This document shows positions 17,224-25,214 of a stretch of DNA of 37,108 nucleotides, piece after piece (positions within the stretch are counted from its first letter, which is position 1; each line of letters begins with the position of its first letter). The stretch covers positions 1 to 37,108 of the forward strand of contig JAGVYH010000046.1 of the NCBI GenBank assembly GCA_018303325.1, read 5' to 3'. The notes beneath the pieces are model-generated. The model ran no database searches. It worked only from the letters and a program-made list of their open reading frames with translations, and was not told the origin of the DNA. The translations under genes and the position numbers were made by a program. The stretch is from Candidatus Woesearchaeota archaeon (lineage in GTDB: Archaea > Nanobdellota > Nanobdellia > Woesearchaeales > DSVV01).

Positions 17224-17922
17224 ATGTTAAAGTTCGTTTTAAGCCCAAGATGGTTTTATGGAATGGATACTATTTCTGCAGTAATTGCATTAATAATTAC
17301 ACTTGTTATTGCAATATTCAGTTATAAACTTTATACATTCTGTCAGGATAAAAAGTATAAATATCTTGCATTAAGCTTTTTTACACTAACATCTGCATTC
17401 TTTTTCAAATTATTAACAAATGTTGTCGTGTATTATGAAGTTGTTAAAGAGAAGGTTGTTGGGAACATAGTTCTCACTTATAGTGTTCTTGAAAGCTCTG
17501 ATTTACTTGTTTCTATTGGATTTATCGGCTACAGATTCTTGTTTTTAGCAGGATTTATGGGTTTGTTTTATCTACTTTATCAGCACAGAGACAGAAAATT
17601 GTTTATTATAATGTTTTGGTTAATTCTAATAGCAACATGGTTCAGCTTAAGCAATTATTTCTTTTTCCATGCTACGGCTATATTATTTATATCATTACTC
17701 TTCTGGTATTATTACAGAGTATGCAAAACTTCAAAGCCAAAACAAGTTAAGTCATTAAGATATGTCATGTTTACTTTTTGGTTTTTGGCATTGAGCCAAT
17801 TATCTTTCCTATTTGTAGCTCTTAATCTGCATTTTTATGCAATTGCTGAAAGTTTGCAATTGATTGGTTTGTTACTATTATTATACAATCTTTTAACCAT
17901 TTTCAGGAAAGCTAAATGCTGA
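17224..17922 (+). CDS. Seven-helix membrane protein of unknown function
   Basis: 232 aa with about seven hydrophobic helices (for example ISAVIALIITLVIAIFSYKL, FLFLAGFMGLFYLLY, LFIIMFWLILIATWF, IAESLQLIGLLLLLYNLLTI). Short loops, few charged residues within the membrane parts and a Lys-rich cytoplasmic stretch CKTSKPKQVKS. The pattern resembles the small polytopic proteins often found next to archaeal regulators, but no family can be named. A TATA-like TTTTTAAACC at 17191-17200 is 30 nt before the ATG. The winged-helix gene follows 130 nt downstream on the same strand. Confidence 0.75.
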   Translation: MLKFVLSPRWFYGMDTISAVIALIITLVIAIFSYKLYTFCQDKKYKYLALSFFTLTSAFFFKLLTNVVVYYEVVKEKVVGNIVLTYSVLESSDLLVSIGFIGYRFLFLAGFMGLFYLLYQHRDRKLFIIMFWLILIATWFSLSNYFFFHATAILFISLLFWYYYRVCKTSKPKQVKSLRYVMFTFWFLALSQLSFLFVALNLHFYAIAESLQLIGLLLLLYNLLTIFRKAKC

Positions 17923-17962
17923 TAAAGTGCTTTTTGTTGTTTTTTACATAATATTACAAATA

Positions 17963-17996
17963 AGCAATAAGAGTGAATAAGACTCTTATGGTTGCT
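17963..17996. terminator. Hairpin downstream of the seven-helix membrane protein gene
   Basis: AGCAATAAGAGT (17963-17974) pairs with ACTCTTATGGTTGCT (17982-17996) with two small bulges. Its place 40 nt after the stop codon suits a transcript end; archaeal terminators do not need a hairpin, so the role is uncertain. Confidence 0.35.
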
Positions 17997-18051
17997 ATAT
18001 CTCCAAAAAAACCATTACATTAATAAATAAAGCACCATTTACATACTTATC

Positions 18052-18327
18052 ATGCCACAGCAAAGAAGATCCAGGATAGATATAATAAACGATATACTGG
18101 AAGCTATACAAAGAAAGGGCGGCAAAATAAAGCCAACCCATCTTATGTATAAAGCAAACCTTTCACATAAATTAATGACCAGTTATTTAGAAGAGCTTAT
18201 GAGCAAAGAATTAGTGCAGGAAATCACTGAGAAACAGTACAGATATCTTACAATAACAGATGAAGGCTACAAGTTCATAGAAAAATTCAAGCAAATGAAA
18301 GATTTCAAGGAAAGTTTTGGATTGTAG
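18052..18327 (+). CDS. Small winged-helix transcriptional regulator
   Basis: 91-aa DNA-binding protein consisting of one winged-helix domain. Layout: RSRIDIINDILEAIQRKGGK (helix 1), PTHLMYKANLSHKLMTSYLE (helices 2 and 3, recognition), ELMSKELVQEI (linker helix), wing YRYLTITDEGYKFIEKF. This is the plan of the archaeal predicted regulators of COG3432. The likely target could include the membrane-protein gene just upstream, an inference from position only. The start is ATG 18052, preceded by AT-rich sequence with ATTAATAAATAAAG about 30 nt upstream. Confidence 0.82.
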   Translation: MPQQRRSRIDIINDILEAIQRKGGKIKPTHLMYKANLSHKLMTSYLEELMSKELVQEITEKQYRYLTITDEGYKFIEKFKQMKDFKESFGL

Positions 18328-18426
18328 ATTGTAAATGTGTTATTAAGTTGTTATTAAAATTAATTTTAGCTAATTTATGAGAATTCTTTAGAAAAGATAA
18401 ATAATTTAATTTGACAAACAATTTAT

Positions 18427-18591
18427 TTACTTTAACAAACAATCTATCTGTTGTTCTCTTCTATAAGGACATCGGTCTTTTTGGTTTTGTGTTAATCCTA
18501 TTGATTGATATTTTGGATAACCATCAGGAAAAACTGTGACAACAGTATCAAAACGTTCAGCGAATTTTTTTGACGCAGCAAAATTTAACAC
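18427..18591 (-). pseudogene. C-terminal fragment of a cysteine-synthase-like PLP enzyme
   Basis: An open stretch of 54 codons, ending with TAA at 18427-18429, lies directly after the AspRS stop codon and in the same frame. It reads LNFAASKKFAERFD, then TVVTVFPDGYPKYQSIGL, then a Gln/Cys/Arg-rich tail. The VVTVFPDG-xxKYxS stretch matches the C-terminal end of fold-type II PLP enzymes (cysteine synthase, cystathionine beta-synthase), where VVTILPDSGERYLS is usual. All catalytic parts (PLP lysine, substrate loop) are missing. It starts with GTG after a GGGAAG, so translation is possible, but a remnant is the simpler reading. Confidence 0.5.
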
Positions 18592-20367
18592 TTACTTCCC
18601 TTTCCCCATCTTCATCCCTAGCTCATCCAACTGCTCTTTATCAACCTCACTTGGCGAGCCTTCCATCAGGCTTTCAGCGTGTTTTGTTTTAGGGAATGCA
18701 ATAACTTCTCTCAGATTTTCCTCGCCGCAAATCATTGCAACAATTCTGTCGACACCAAAAGCAATGCCGCCGTGAGGCGGAGCGCCATATTTAAAGGCAT
18801 CTAGCAAGAATCCAAATTTATCCTGTGCAGATTTCTTATCCAAGCCAATTGCATTAAACACCTGCTCCTGAATATCTCTTCTGTGGATTCTTATTGAACC
18901 GCCGCCAATCTCAACACCATTCAAAGCAAGGTCATATGCCTTTGCTCTGACTTTGGATGGATGGGCTTCTAAGAATTGTAAATCCTCATCTTTTGGCGAC
19001 GTAAAAGGATGATGAACAGCTACATGCCTTTTCTGGTCTTCATCATATTCAAACAATGGAAAGTCAACTACCCATATAAAGTTCCAATCTTCTTTAGGAA
19101 TGATATCTAATTTTTTGGCAATATGCAATCTTAACTGGCCAAGCGCAGTGTTAACAATATGATGTTTATGATCAGCAATTATTAATAATAAATCACCCTG
19201 ATTCGCGCTCGTTGCAGACACTAATTCTTTCTGCTGCTCTTCACTAAAAAATTTCACACACATACCTTCTAATTTTAAAGCTTCAGATTTCTCCTCTACT
19301 TTTATCCATGCAAGACCTTTTGCATTATATACTTTAGCAACCTGCTCAAGCTCTTCTATTTCTGTTCTTGAAAATTTAGCGCAGCCTCGTGCATTTATGC
19401 ATTTTATCTTGCCGCCATTTTTAATAGTTTCTGTAAAAACCTTAAAACTAGATTTATTTGCAGTTTCAGTTATGTCAATAAGCTGAAGCCCAAACCTTAC
19501 ATCAGGCTTATCGCTTCCAAATTTGTCCAACGCATCTGCATAAGTTATTCTCGGGAAAGGTGTTTTAACTTTCACACCAACAATCTTGAATATTTCTTTC
19601 ATCAGCCCTTCCATAAGCAGATAAATATCTTCCTCTTCAATAAAACTCATTTCAACATCTATTTGCGTAAATTCAGGCTGCCTGTCAGCTCTTAAATCCT
19701 CGTCTCTAAAACATTTTGCTATTTGTACATATCTGTCAAATCCGCTTAACATCAAAAGCTGCTTGAATAACTGCGGAGACTGAGGCAGCGCATAGAATTT
19801 GCCCTGATGAACCCTACTTGGAACAAGATAATCTCGTGCACCCTCTGGAGTTGATTTAGCTAATATTGGCGTTTCAATTTCAAGAAAATCTTCTTTGTCA
19901 AAATAATCTCTGACAATCTTGATAACTTTATGGCGCAAGATAATATTATTTTGAGGTTTGGTTCTTCTAAGGTCAAGATATCTGTAAGTTAGTCTCATAT
20001 CTTCATTAGTAGTAGTTTTTTCTTCCATATCTATAGGTAAGGTATCTGATTTGTTTAGAACAGCAAGCTTATCTGCGAGAACTTCTATTGAACCAGTTGA
20101 AATAGTTGTATTATCCTGCCCTTGTGGTCTTGCTCTTACTCTGCCTGTTACTTGAATTACATCTTCCCTATTCAATGTCTCTGCAAGAGTATAGATTTCT
20201 TTCTCATGATTAGGATCAACTACAATCTGAGTAGTTCCGTAACGATCTTTCAAGTAAAAGAAGATAATGCCGCCTAAATTTTTTACATGCTGCACCCAGC
20301 CGCATAAAGTAATTTTTTTATTTATATCTTTGAGTGCCAGTTCACCGCAAGTATTAGTTCTTAACAT
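18592..20367 (-). CDS. aspS: Aspartyl-tRNA synthetase, bacterial type with GAD domain
   Basis: Class IIb synthetase charging tRNA-Asp. OB-fold N-terminal domain (TLCGWVQHVKNLGGIIFFYL), class II motif 1 region, motif 2 CFRDEDLRADRQPEFTQIDV, the bacterial GAD insertion domain (about residues 285-420, with IKCINARGCAKFSRTEIEEL), and motif 3 HGGIAFGVDRIVAMICGEEN. 591 aa is the bacterial length; archaeal and eukaryotic AspRS lack GAD and have about 430-440 aa. The ATG at 20385 is in frame, but a TATA-like CTTTAAATAG (20390-20400) fits a leaderless start at ATG 20367 better. AsnRS nearby means this enzyme need not be non-discriminating. The start MLRTNTCGEL is typical of bacterial AspRS. Confidence 0.92.
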   Translation of the reverse strand: MLRTNTCGELALKDINKKITLCGWVQHVKNLGGIIFFYLKDRYGTTQIVVDPNHEKEIYTLAETLNREDVIQVTGRVRARPQGQDNTTISTGSIEVLADKLAVLNKSDTLPIDMEEKTTTNEDMRLTYRYLDLRRTKPQNNIILRHKVIKIVRDYFDKEDFLEIETPILAKSTPEGARDYLVPSRVHQGKFYALPQSPQLFKQLLMLSGFDRYVQIAKCFRDEDLRADRQPEFTQIDVEMSFIEEEDIYLLMEGLMKEIFKIVGVKVKTPFPRITYADALDKFGSDKPDVRFGLQLIDITETANKSSFKVFTETIKNGGKIKCINARGCAKFSRTEIEELEQVAKVYNAKGLAWIKVEEKSEALKLEGMCVKFFSEEQQKELVSATSANQGDLLLIIADHKHHIVNTALGQLRLHIAKKLDIIPKEDWNFIWVVDFPLFEYDEDQKRHVAVHHPFTSPKDEDLQFLEAHPSKVRAKAYDLALNGVEIGGGSIRIHRRDIQEQVFNAIGLDKKSAQDKFGFLLDAFKYGAPPHGGIAFGVDRIVAMICGEENLREVIAFPKTKHAESLMEGSPSEVDKEQLDELGMKMGKGK

Positions 20368-20462
20368 GATGTAATAAAAGAACATAATGGGCTATTTAAA
20401 GGTTTAGGTTTTGAAGGCTTAATCAAAAAATTTAACAAGTTACCATTCTATGCAAAAAACAA

Positions 20463-20699
20463 CAGTGGCTTGTGAGCGAGTGAGCAGTCTAAGGTATCAA
20501 TAAATGATTTTGGTTTACGAGCTCACTCGCAAGCCACTGGCCGGGCGAGGCGAAGCTTTAGCTGAGCCGAGTAGGACTTTTTCAGAGAAAAAGTCCGTCC
20601 GCGCCATGATTGTATCTAACCAACCACATGTATATACTTTTTAGTTGGTTAGATATTCCACAGATCACAACAAATAAGATAGGATGTTTGTGGTCTGTG
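20463..20699. repeat. Cluster of four hairpins, including a GC-rich block
   Basis: (1) CAGTGGCTTG-TGAG-CGAGTGAGC (20463-20485) pairs with GCTCACTCGCAAGCCACTG (20521-20539), one 4-nt bulge. (2) GGACTTTTTC/GAAAAAGTCC (20574-20583/20587-20596, loop AGA) within a GC-rich block 20539-20604 unlike the rest of the window. (3) TATCTAACCAAC/GTTGGTTAGATA (20613-20624/20644-20655). (4) CACAGATCACAA/TTGTGGTCTGTG (20659-20670/20688-20699, one G-T pair). All lie between the AspRS and DsrE genes in a gap of about 400 bp. Confidence 0.8.
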
Positions 20700-20782
20700 A
20701 TATTGTTATTTTTTGCTCAGCTCTAAATACTAAAAAAGCGGAATTTTTGGATGAAGCTTGTTTTCAAACTTAAATTATAATC

Positions 20783-21106
20783 TTAACCAAATGTTAAGAG
20801 TTTATCAGAATCCTCAACCAATTTCAACAAATCTTTCATTGTTGAAATTGGACAAACACTACTTCCTTCTTTTTCTCTAGATTTTAAACATGTTCCACAA
20901 GCTAATATCTGCCCTTTGTTTTCAATAAATGAAGTTATTTGTTCTTTGATGTTATATTTTTTGTCATTGATATCTTCTACTTCAACACCTTTGTTTATTA
21001 AGAAAACTTTTACCGTATGATTTGATGTTAGTGAGATAAGACCAAATCTAAAAGCATTCCATACTACTTCTGGCTCATTTGTCGCTATAATTATTCCAAT
21101 CTTCAT
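20783..21106 (-). CDS. DsrE-family sulfur-relay-like protein
   Basis: 107-aa protein of the DsrE/DsrF/TusD fold. It begins MKIGIIIATNEPEVVWNAFR (strand and helix with the family's N-P-E positions) and has LINKGVEVEDI in the second strand, and a reactive-type Cys pair in ILACGTCLKSR, where DsrE-like proteins carry their acceptor Cys. Another Cys is in SSVCPIS. Such proteins carry persulfide sulfur in relay chains or bind small ligands. It starts 25 nt after the Cys-rich gene and is probably co-transcribed with it. No ribosome site is visible, suggesting coupling or leaderless starts. Confidence 0.82.
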   Translation of the reverse strand: MKIGIIIATNEPEVVWNAFRFGLISLTSNHTVKVFLINKGVEVEDINDKKYNIKEQITSFIENKGQILACGTCLKSREKEGSSVCPISTMKDLLKLVEDSDKLLTFG

Positions 21107-21131
21107 TTTAATATTCTCATTTTATTTTATC

Positions 21132-21689
21132 TTACTTTACACATACACCATCTTTACAGCCTTTTTCACAGTCAATGTAATCTATCGCATAGTCTTTACC
21201 ATTTTTGCCAACACATTTACCTTCGATTAACCTAACCTTTCCAGAGAAGAAAGTATAACATTCATCTACTTTACCGCTTGGATTGCTGGTTGAATAAGTT
21301 ATTCCTTTGATATATTTAGCATTTGGTGAATCTCCGTCAGTATCACTGCACCAAAAAATATTGAGTTTATTTCCTAAATCTTCGCATTTTTTCATACATG
21401 TAATATATTCTGGGTTTTCTATGTTTTTAGGCGCTGCTGAAGTATCAACTGCTCTTTTTTTACCAGCATCACATTCTTTGACACATTTATCGTAAACTTC
21501 CAATGAAGTTGCCTGTCCTGCTAAATCGTTTCCAGCTTCTTCAGCAACTGCTCCTTCACTAGATGATGAATCTCCTGTTGATTTCAAACCCATATAATAA
21601 TCAGCCAGAATAGCAACCCCAAACATTACAATTATAACTGCAATTACAAACAAATAAACAGAATACTTATTTTTCTCTTTTTTTGCCAT
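21132..21689 (-). CDS. Cys-rich membrane-anchored secreted protein of unknown function
   Basis: 185 aa: short basic cytoplasmic N-terminus, one membrane helix VYLFVIAVIIVMFGVAILAD (residues 9-28), and an outer domain of about 150 residues. The outer part is rich in paired cysteines: YDKCVKECD, ITCMKKCED, FWCSDTDGDS, ECYTFF, GKCVG and IDCEKGCKDGVCV. The spacing suggests three to five disulfides in small knots. SDTDGDSPN may bind calcium. AGGTGATAAT precedes ATG 21689. In archaea with reducing cytoplasm, such Cys-rich domains imply folding outside the cell. The DsrE-like gene follows on the same strand. Function not recognised. Confidence 0.75.
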   Translation of the reverse strand: MAKKEKNKYSVYLFVIAVIIVMFGVAILADYYMGLKSTGDSSSSEGAVAEEAGNDLAGQATSLEVYDKCVKECDAGKKRAVDTSAAPKNIENPEYITCMKKCEDLGNKLNIFWCSDTDGDSPNAKYIKGITYSTSNPSGKVDECYTFFSGKVRLIEGKCVGKNGKDYAIDYIDCEKGCKDGVCVK

Positions 21690-21732
21690 ATTATCACCTT
21701 TTTTAGATTATTTTTTATGTTGCTTAATTTAA

Positions 21733-21752
21733 CTTAATAAGTTTTTATTAAG
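21733..21752. promoter_or_regulatory. Palindrome at the promoter of the Cys-rich gene
   Basis: CTTAATAA-GTTT-TTATTAAG (21733-21752) is a perfect 8-bp inverted repeat. On the minus strand a TATA-like AATATAAAAAG (21759-21770) precedes it, so the palindrome covers the expected start of transcription and could be an operator. It is short and AT-rich, so chance is not excluded. Confidence 0.4.
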
Positions 21753-21788
21753 CTTGTGCTTTTTATATTTTTCGTATTTATTGACTGG

Positions 21789-23813
21789 CTACTTCCTTCC
21801 CCTCTGCCCTCTATACAATTCTTCGACTTGTTTTAACGTAGAAATATCATTAACATTTCTGTCTTCCCTTAATCTTACAAATCTTGGAAATCTCAAAGCA
21901 TAACCGCTTGAGTATGATGGAGATTTCTGTATTTCTTCATAATGAACTTCTATCACAATTTTTGGCTTAACTTTAACTTCTTGACCTTTTTCTTCTTTAA
22001 TAGATGGTTTTAACATTTCAGTGAGCTTATTAAAGGTTACACCTTCTTCTTCCAATTCTTTAATGCCTGTTCCAACTTTGCCAATTTCAACAATATTGCC
22101 TTCTTCATCTCTGCAGGCAACAACAAAACTAGTCAACCATCCTTTTCTTTTGCCTTCGCCCCATTCTGCGCCAGTTATAACCAAATCCAAGCTTTCCATA
22201 ACAGGCTTAACTTTTACACCATAACCAACTCTTGAGCCTGGTTTGTAAATAGCTTCTAAATTTTTTGCCATTACTCCTTCATTTCCTGCATCCAAAGAAT
22301 TTTGATAAAATTTATTTGCCTCTTCTTCTTTGTTGGTAATTATAATCCTTGATAAAACCATTTTTCTTGGATGCGGGTCAATTATCTTTGAAAGTAATGC
22401 TCTTCTTTTATGAAACTCCTCGTTAATCATGCTTTTGCCATTGTGATAAAGCATATCAAACACATTGACCTCGACAGGGAATTGCTTGGCTAACTCTTTT
22501 ATGTTATAGATTCTTTTTATTCTTTGGGAAATACTTTGGAAGGGGAGATACTGCGTTGTTTTTGGATTAAATCCAACTGCCTCGCTGTCAAGAATCGCTT
22601 CTTTAACATCTTCGCTGACATATTTTTTTACAAATTCCACGACATCAGGAAACTGCTCTGTAACATCTTCAAAACTTCTTGTAAAGAGAACAATCTTCTT
22701 TTGTGTTTTATCTTTTTTACTCCTGCTGTCAACATCATTTTCATTATCAACATTACATTTACTAACAACACCGCCTTTGCCATCAATATTGTTCTTACAA
22801 TCAACAATGTGAATCTCTAACCTAAATCCATCATATTTATACTCGAAAGCGCAGGGTTTACCCACTCTTTCAAATGCTTCAGTTATATTTGCTGCTTTTT
22901 GATAGAGCATAACTTTTACTGGTTTTCCTGGCTTAATATTTATCTCGCTCAGGCCTTTTAATCCTTTTTCTCTTAGGGCAATTATTACATCAGCCCAATC
23001 ATTTGTTATATTATATGCTTCTTCGACTTTCTCAGTGAAATAATTAAACAATTCTCTGGCTAATTCTTTGTCATTTCCCTTATCTTTGTCATTTATTTTC
23101 TCTTTGTCATTTATTTTCTCTTTGTTTTCAACCCCTACTGCTTTTATTTTTAGAATGTTTATCTTGTCAAATTCACTTTTAGAAACAATTGTTTTGTCAG
23201 GCTTAATTTGTTCCTTATCTTTGAAATAAAATTGGTCCCCTTCACCAGAAAGCTCAAGCCCAATGATTAACGGGAACTCGCTCCAGACAATCGCATCCCT
23301 CAAACTTCCAGAGCCGACACCAACACGCATATCTTCAAGAACAGTCCTGATAATATACCTTGCTTCCAATGGCTTTGCGCTTGTAAGAAGCTCTGCAACT
23401 AGCTTTGTTTTCATATCAACTGTTCCTTGGCCTTCCATTCCTGAAAGTTTTTGCAGATTGGAAAAGACTTTTTTTATTGTTAATTCCTGCGAGAATAATG
23501 TTGCCTGTTTCTTCTGTTTAGTATGCATTTCTGAAACAATACCTAAATCACCTGTCTTTTTCCATTCAAGTTCTATTTTATCTGTGTCTATTCCTGTTGC
23601 AGTATTAATTGCTTTTACAACTGAACGTGAGGCCATACCTAATTTCCGTGTATCCCACAGAGGAAAAACCCTTCCTTCAAGCAACAGCATAACCTCTGAT
23701 AACTCTTCTGCTTTGGTTTTTTTGATTAATTGAGAAAGATAATATGTCTTCTCTAATCTTCTGGACGTTGATTCCAGCTTTTCGTATATTTCGCATAAGT
23801 CAATGTATTTCAT
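21789..23813 (-). CDS. lig: ATP-dependent DNA ligase (archaeal LigI type)
   Basis: Joins nicks in DNA during replication and repair. N-terminal DNA-binding domain (about residues 1-230), then the adenylation domain with catalytic Lys326 in EYKYDGFRLEIH (the KxDG motif), motif IIIa/IV parts EAILDSEAVGF and NEGVMAKNLEA, and C-terminal OB-fold with GYGVKVKPV and YALRFPRFVRLREDRN. The length, 674 aa, exceeds the usual 550-600 because of two low-complexity insertions: residues about 230-250 (three near-copies of an NDKEKI unit) and about 339-366 (Asn/Asp/Lys/Ser-rich, right after the active-site strand). Both are in surface loops and the frame is intact. TATA-like AATATATATATC lies 25-37 nt upstream. 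Confidence 0.93.
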   Translation of the reverse strand: MKYIDLCEIYEKLESTSRRLEKTYYLSQLIKKTKAEELSEVMLLLEGRVFPLWDTRKLGMASRSVVKAINTATGIDTDKIELEWKKTGDLGIVSEMHTKQKKQATLFSQELTIKKVFSNLQKLSGMEGQGTVDMKTKLVAELLTSAKPLEARYIIRTVLEDMRVGVGSGSLRDAIVWSEFPLIIGLELSGEGDQFYFKDKEQIKPDKTIVSKSEFDKINILKIKAVGVENKEKINDKEKINDKDKGNDKELARELFNYFTEKVEEAYNITNDWADVIIALREKGLKGLSEINIKPGKPVKVMLYQKAANITEAFERVGKPCAFEYKYDGFRLEIHIVDCKNNIDGKGGVVSKCNVDNENDVDSRSKKDKTQKKIVLFTRSFEDVTEQFPDVVEFVKKYVSEDVKEAILDSEAVGFNPKTTQYLPFQSISQRIKRIYNIKELAKQFPVEVNVFDMLYHNGKSMINEEFHKRRALLSKIIDPHPRKMVLSRIIITNKEEEANKFYQNSLDAGNEGVMAKNLEAIYKPGSRVGYGVKVKPVMESLDLVITGAEWGEGKRKGWLTSFVVACRDEEGNIVEIGKVGTGIKELEEEGVTFNKLTEMLKPSIKEEKGQEVKVKPKIVIEVHYEEIQKSPSYSSGYALRFPRFVRLREDRNVNDISTLKQVEELYRGQRGRK

Positions 23814-23890
23814 GTGTTATTTGTTGTTTATAGAAAGATATATATATTTTGTTGTTAAAGAGGCATTATGGTTGTTATTTAAGTTTTTTC

Positions 23891-24049
23891 TTATGCTTTA
23901 GGCATATCTATCGTTTTGTCGGCTCCGACAAAATGATTATTAATATCAACACCTACATTTTTACATGATTCTTTTGCCTTTTCAATAACACCAGCAAATT
24001 TTCTCCACTCAATATAACCCAATAATTTTTGTAAATTTATAACTTCAAC
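23891..24049 (-). pseudogene. Fragment of a DinD/BRO-type antirepressor-like protein
   Basis: A 52-codon open stretch, ended by TAA 23891-23893 and bounded upstream by a stop at 24050-24052. It reads VINLQKLLGY, then IEWRKFAGVIEKAKE, then SCKNVGVDINNHFV, then GADKTIDMPKA. This is the middle of DinD and related BRO-N/KilA-N-linked proteins (LLGYxxWxxFxxVIxKAKEAC, then HF and K-x-I-x-MPKGA). The N-terminal start and the rest of the protein are missing. The family is common on phages, archaeal viruses and mobile elements, so this looks like a scar of one. Confidence 0.6.
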
Positions 24050-24072
24050 TCAACTTGAAATTTTCATAGTAT

Positions 24073-24082
24073 ATTTATATAA
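24073..24082 (+). promoter_or_regulatory. TATA-like box for the SIMPL gene
   Basis: ATTTATATAA upstream of a ~65-nt leader; the strong Shine-Dalgarno AGGAGGT before ATG 24171 fits a transcript with a leader. Confidence 0.4.
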
Positions 24083-24170
24083 GAAGAGTTTAAAACATTA
24101 ATAACATAGAATGATTCAAACACAAATAAGAGAGAATAAAGATCTCAAACACAAACAGGAGGTAATCATC

Positions 24171-24914
24171 ATGGAAGAAAAAATGATTTATGTATTCGGA
24201 TTAATTGCCCTAATTGTTGTCGCTGGTATTTTTTACACAATGGGCGAGAAGCAGATTATTGTGTCTTATGACAATACCAATAAAATAAGTGTAAGCGGCT
24301 CTGCTGAAAAAGAGGTCATGCCAGACGAAGCAATACTAATGTTAAGTGTTATAACAGAAGGCAAAGAAGCCAAACAAGTTCAAGACGAGAACAGCGTTAA
24401 TATGAACAATGTAATTGAAGCATTAAAAGCAGAAGGTATTGACAAAAAAGATATTGAGACAACAAGCTACTATTTGTACCCTATGCAAGAATATGATTAC
24501 GAGCAAAAGAAAACAATTGACAAAGGATATAGATTGACAAATACAATAAAAGTTACAACAAGTGATGTTGAAAATGCAGGAAAACTGCTGGATATTGCAG
24601 TAAAAAACGGCGCAAACCAAGTAGAGAATGTTTATTTCCAGCTTTCAGAAGACAAAGAGAAGGAAGTGAAATCTGAGCTGGTTGCAGAGGCAACAAAGAA
24701 TGCAAAAGAAAAGGCAGAAACACTTGCATCAAACCTTGGAGCATCTGTCGGAAAACCAATATCTATATCTGAGTCAAGTTATTATCCGCCAATATATTAT
24801 GCGAAAGGCGTCGCAATGATGGCGGAAACAGCAGCATCAGCACCTTCACCACAAATAAACCCAGAGAGCATCAAAGTAACCTTGACAGTGAATGTGGATT
24901 TTAGTATAGAATAA
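24171..24914 (+). CDS. SIMPL-domain (DUF541) membrane-anchored protein
   Basis: 247 aa from ATG 24171, chosen because AGGAGGTAATCATC directly precedes it; the in-frame ATG at 24111 lacks such a site. One N-terminal membrane helix (MIYVFGLIALIVVAGIFYTM), then a SIMPL domain of about 215 residues: ISVSGSAEKEVMPDEAILML at its start, NNVIEALKAEGIDKKDIETT in the middle, and a repeat-like VKNGANQVENVYFQLSEDK. SIMPL-domain proteins are secreted oligomers of unclear role, linked to stress in bacteria. Intact and of normal length. The C-terminal end (SIKVTLTVNVDFSIE) closes the beta-sheet. Single gene; next element E1 lies 80 nt downstream. Confidence 0.85.
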   Translation: MEEKMIYVFGLIALIVVAGIFYTMGEKQIIVSYDNTNKISVSGSAEKEVMPDEAILMLSVITEGKEAKQVQDENSVNMNNVIEALKAEGIDKKDIETTSYYLYPMQEYDYEQKKTIDKGYRLTNTIKVTTSDVENAGKLLDIAVKNGANQVENVYFQLSEDKEKEVKSELVAEATKNAKEKAETLASNLGASVGKPISISESSYYPPIYYAKGVAMMAETAASAPSPQINPESIKVTLTVNVDFSIE

Positions 24915-24993
24915 AATTAATGTAAGGGTTAGTTAAACCTTTTTTTATTTTTTTAGCTTATTGGATATTTCTTAATTTTTTTCTCTTATTCCC

Positions 24994-25125
24994 AGCTCGT
25001 ACTAGGGACGAAGTCCACAGTCACATGAATTTTCTTAAAGGAATTATAAAAAATCAAATAATTTATTTAAGATGAATAAACTAAGTATCCTCATGAACTT
25101 TGTTGGACATGCCAGGAACTGAACA
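24994..25125. repeat. Compound palindromic element E1 (L-end, short arms, R-end)
   Basis: L-end AGGGACGAAGTCCACAGTCA then CATGAA (25004-25029). Arms CTTAAAGGAATTAT (25034-25047) and ATAATTTATTTAAG (25058-25071), two mismatches. R-end variant TCATGAACTTTGTTGGACAT then GCCAGGAACTGAAC (25091-25124), matching element B's R-end rather than the others. Confidence 0.8.
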
Positions 25126-25214
25126 AAAATTAATAATAACATTTGAAAGATTAAAAATTTAATCAATTTTATTTAATTTTGTATTTGTTTAGTTGATTAA
25201 TTCTTTCTTTATCT

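Noticed and set aside
23910-23937. Intrinsic terminator hairpin (TTTTGTCGG-CT-CCGACAAAA)
   Set aside because: It lies inside the DinD-like fragment and encodes its HFVGADKT residues, so the complementarity is at least partly coding; no U-run follows on the relevant strand.
24111-24170. Upstream start for the SIMPL protein
   Set aside because: AGGAGGT directly before ATG 24171 makes the later start far more likely, and the membrane helix follows it at the usual distance.
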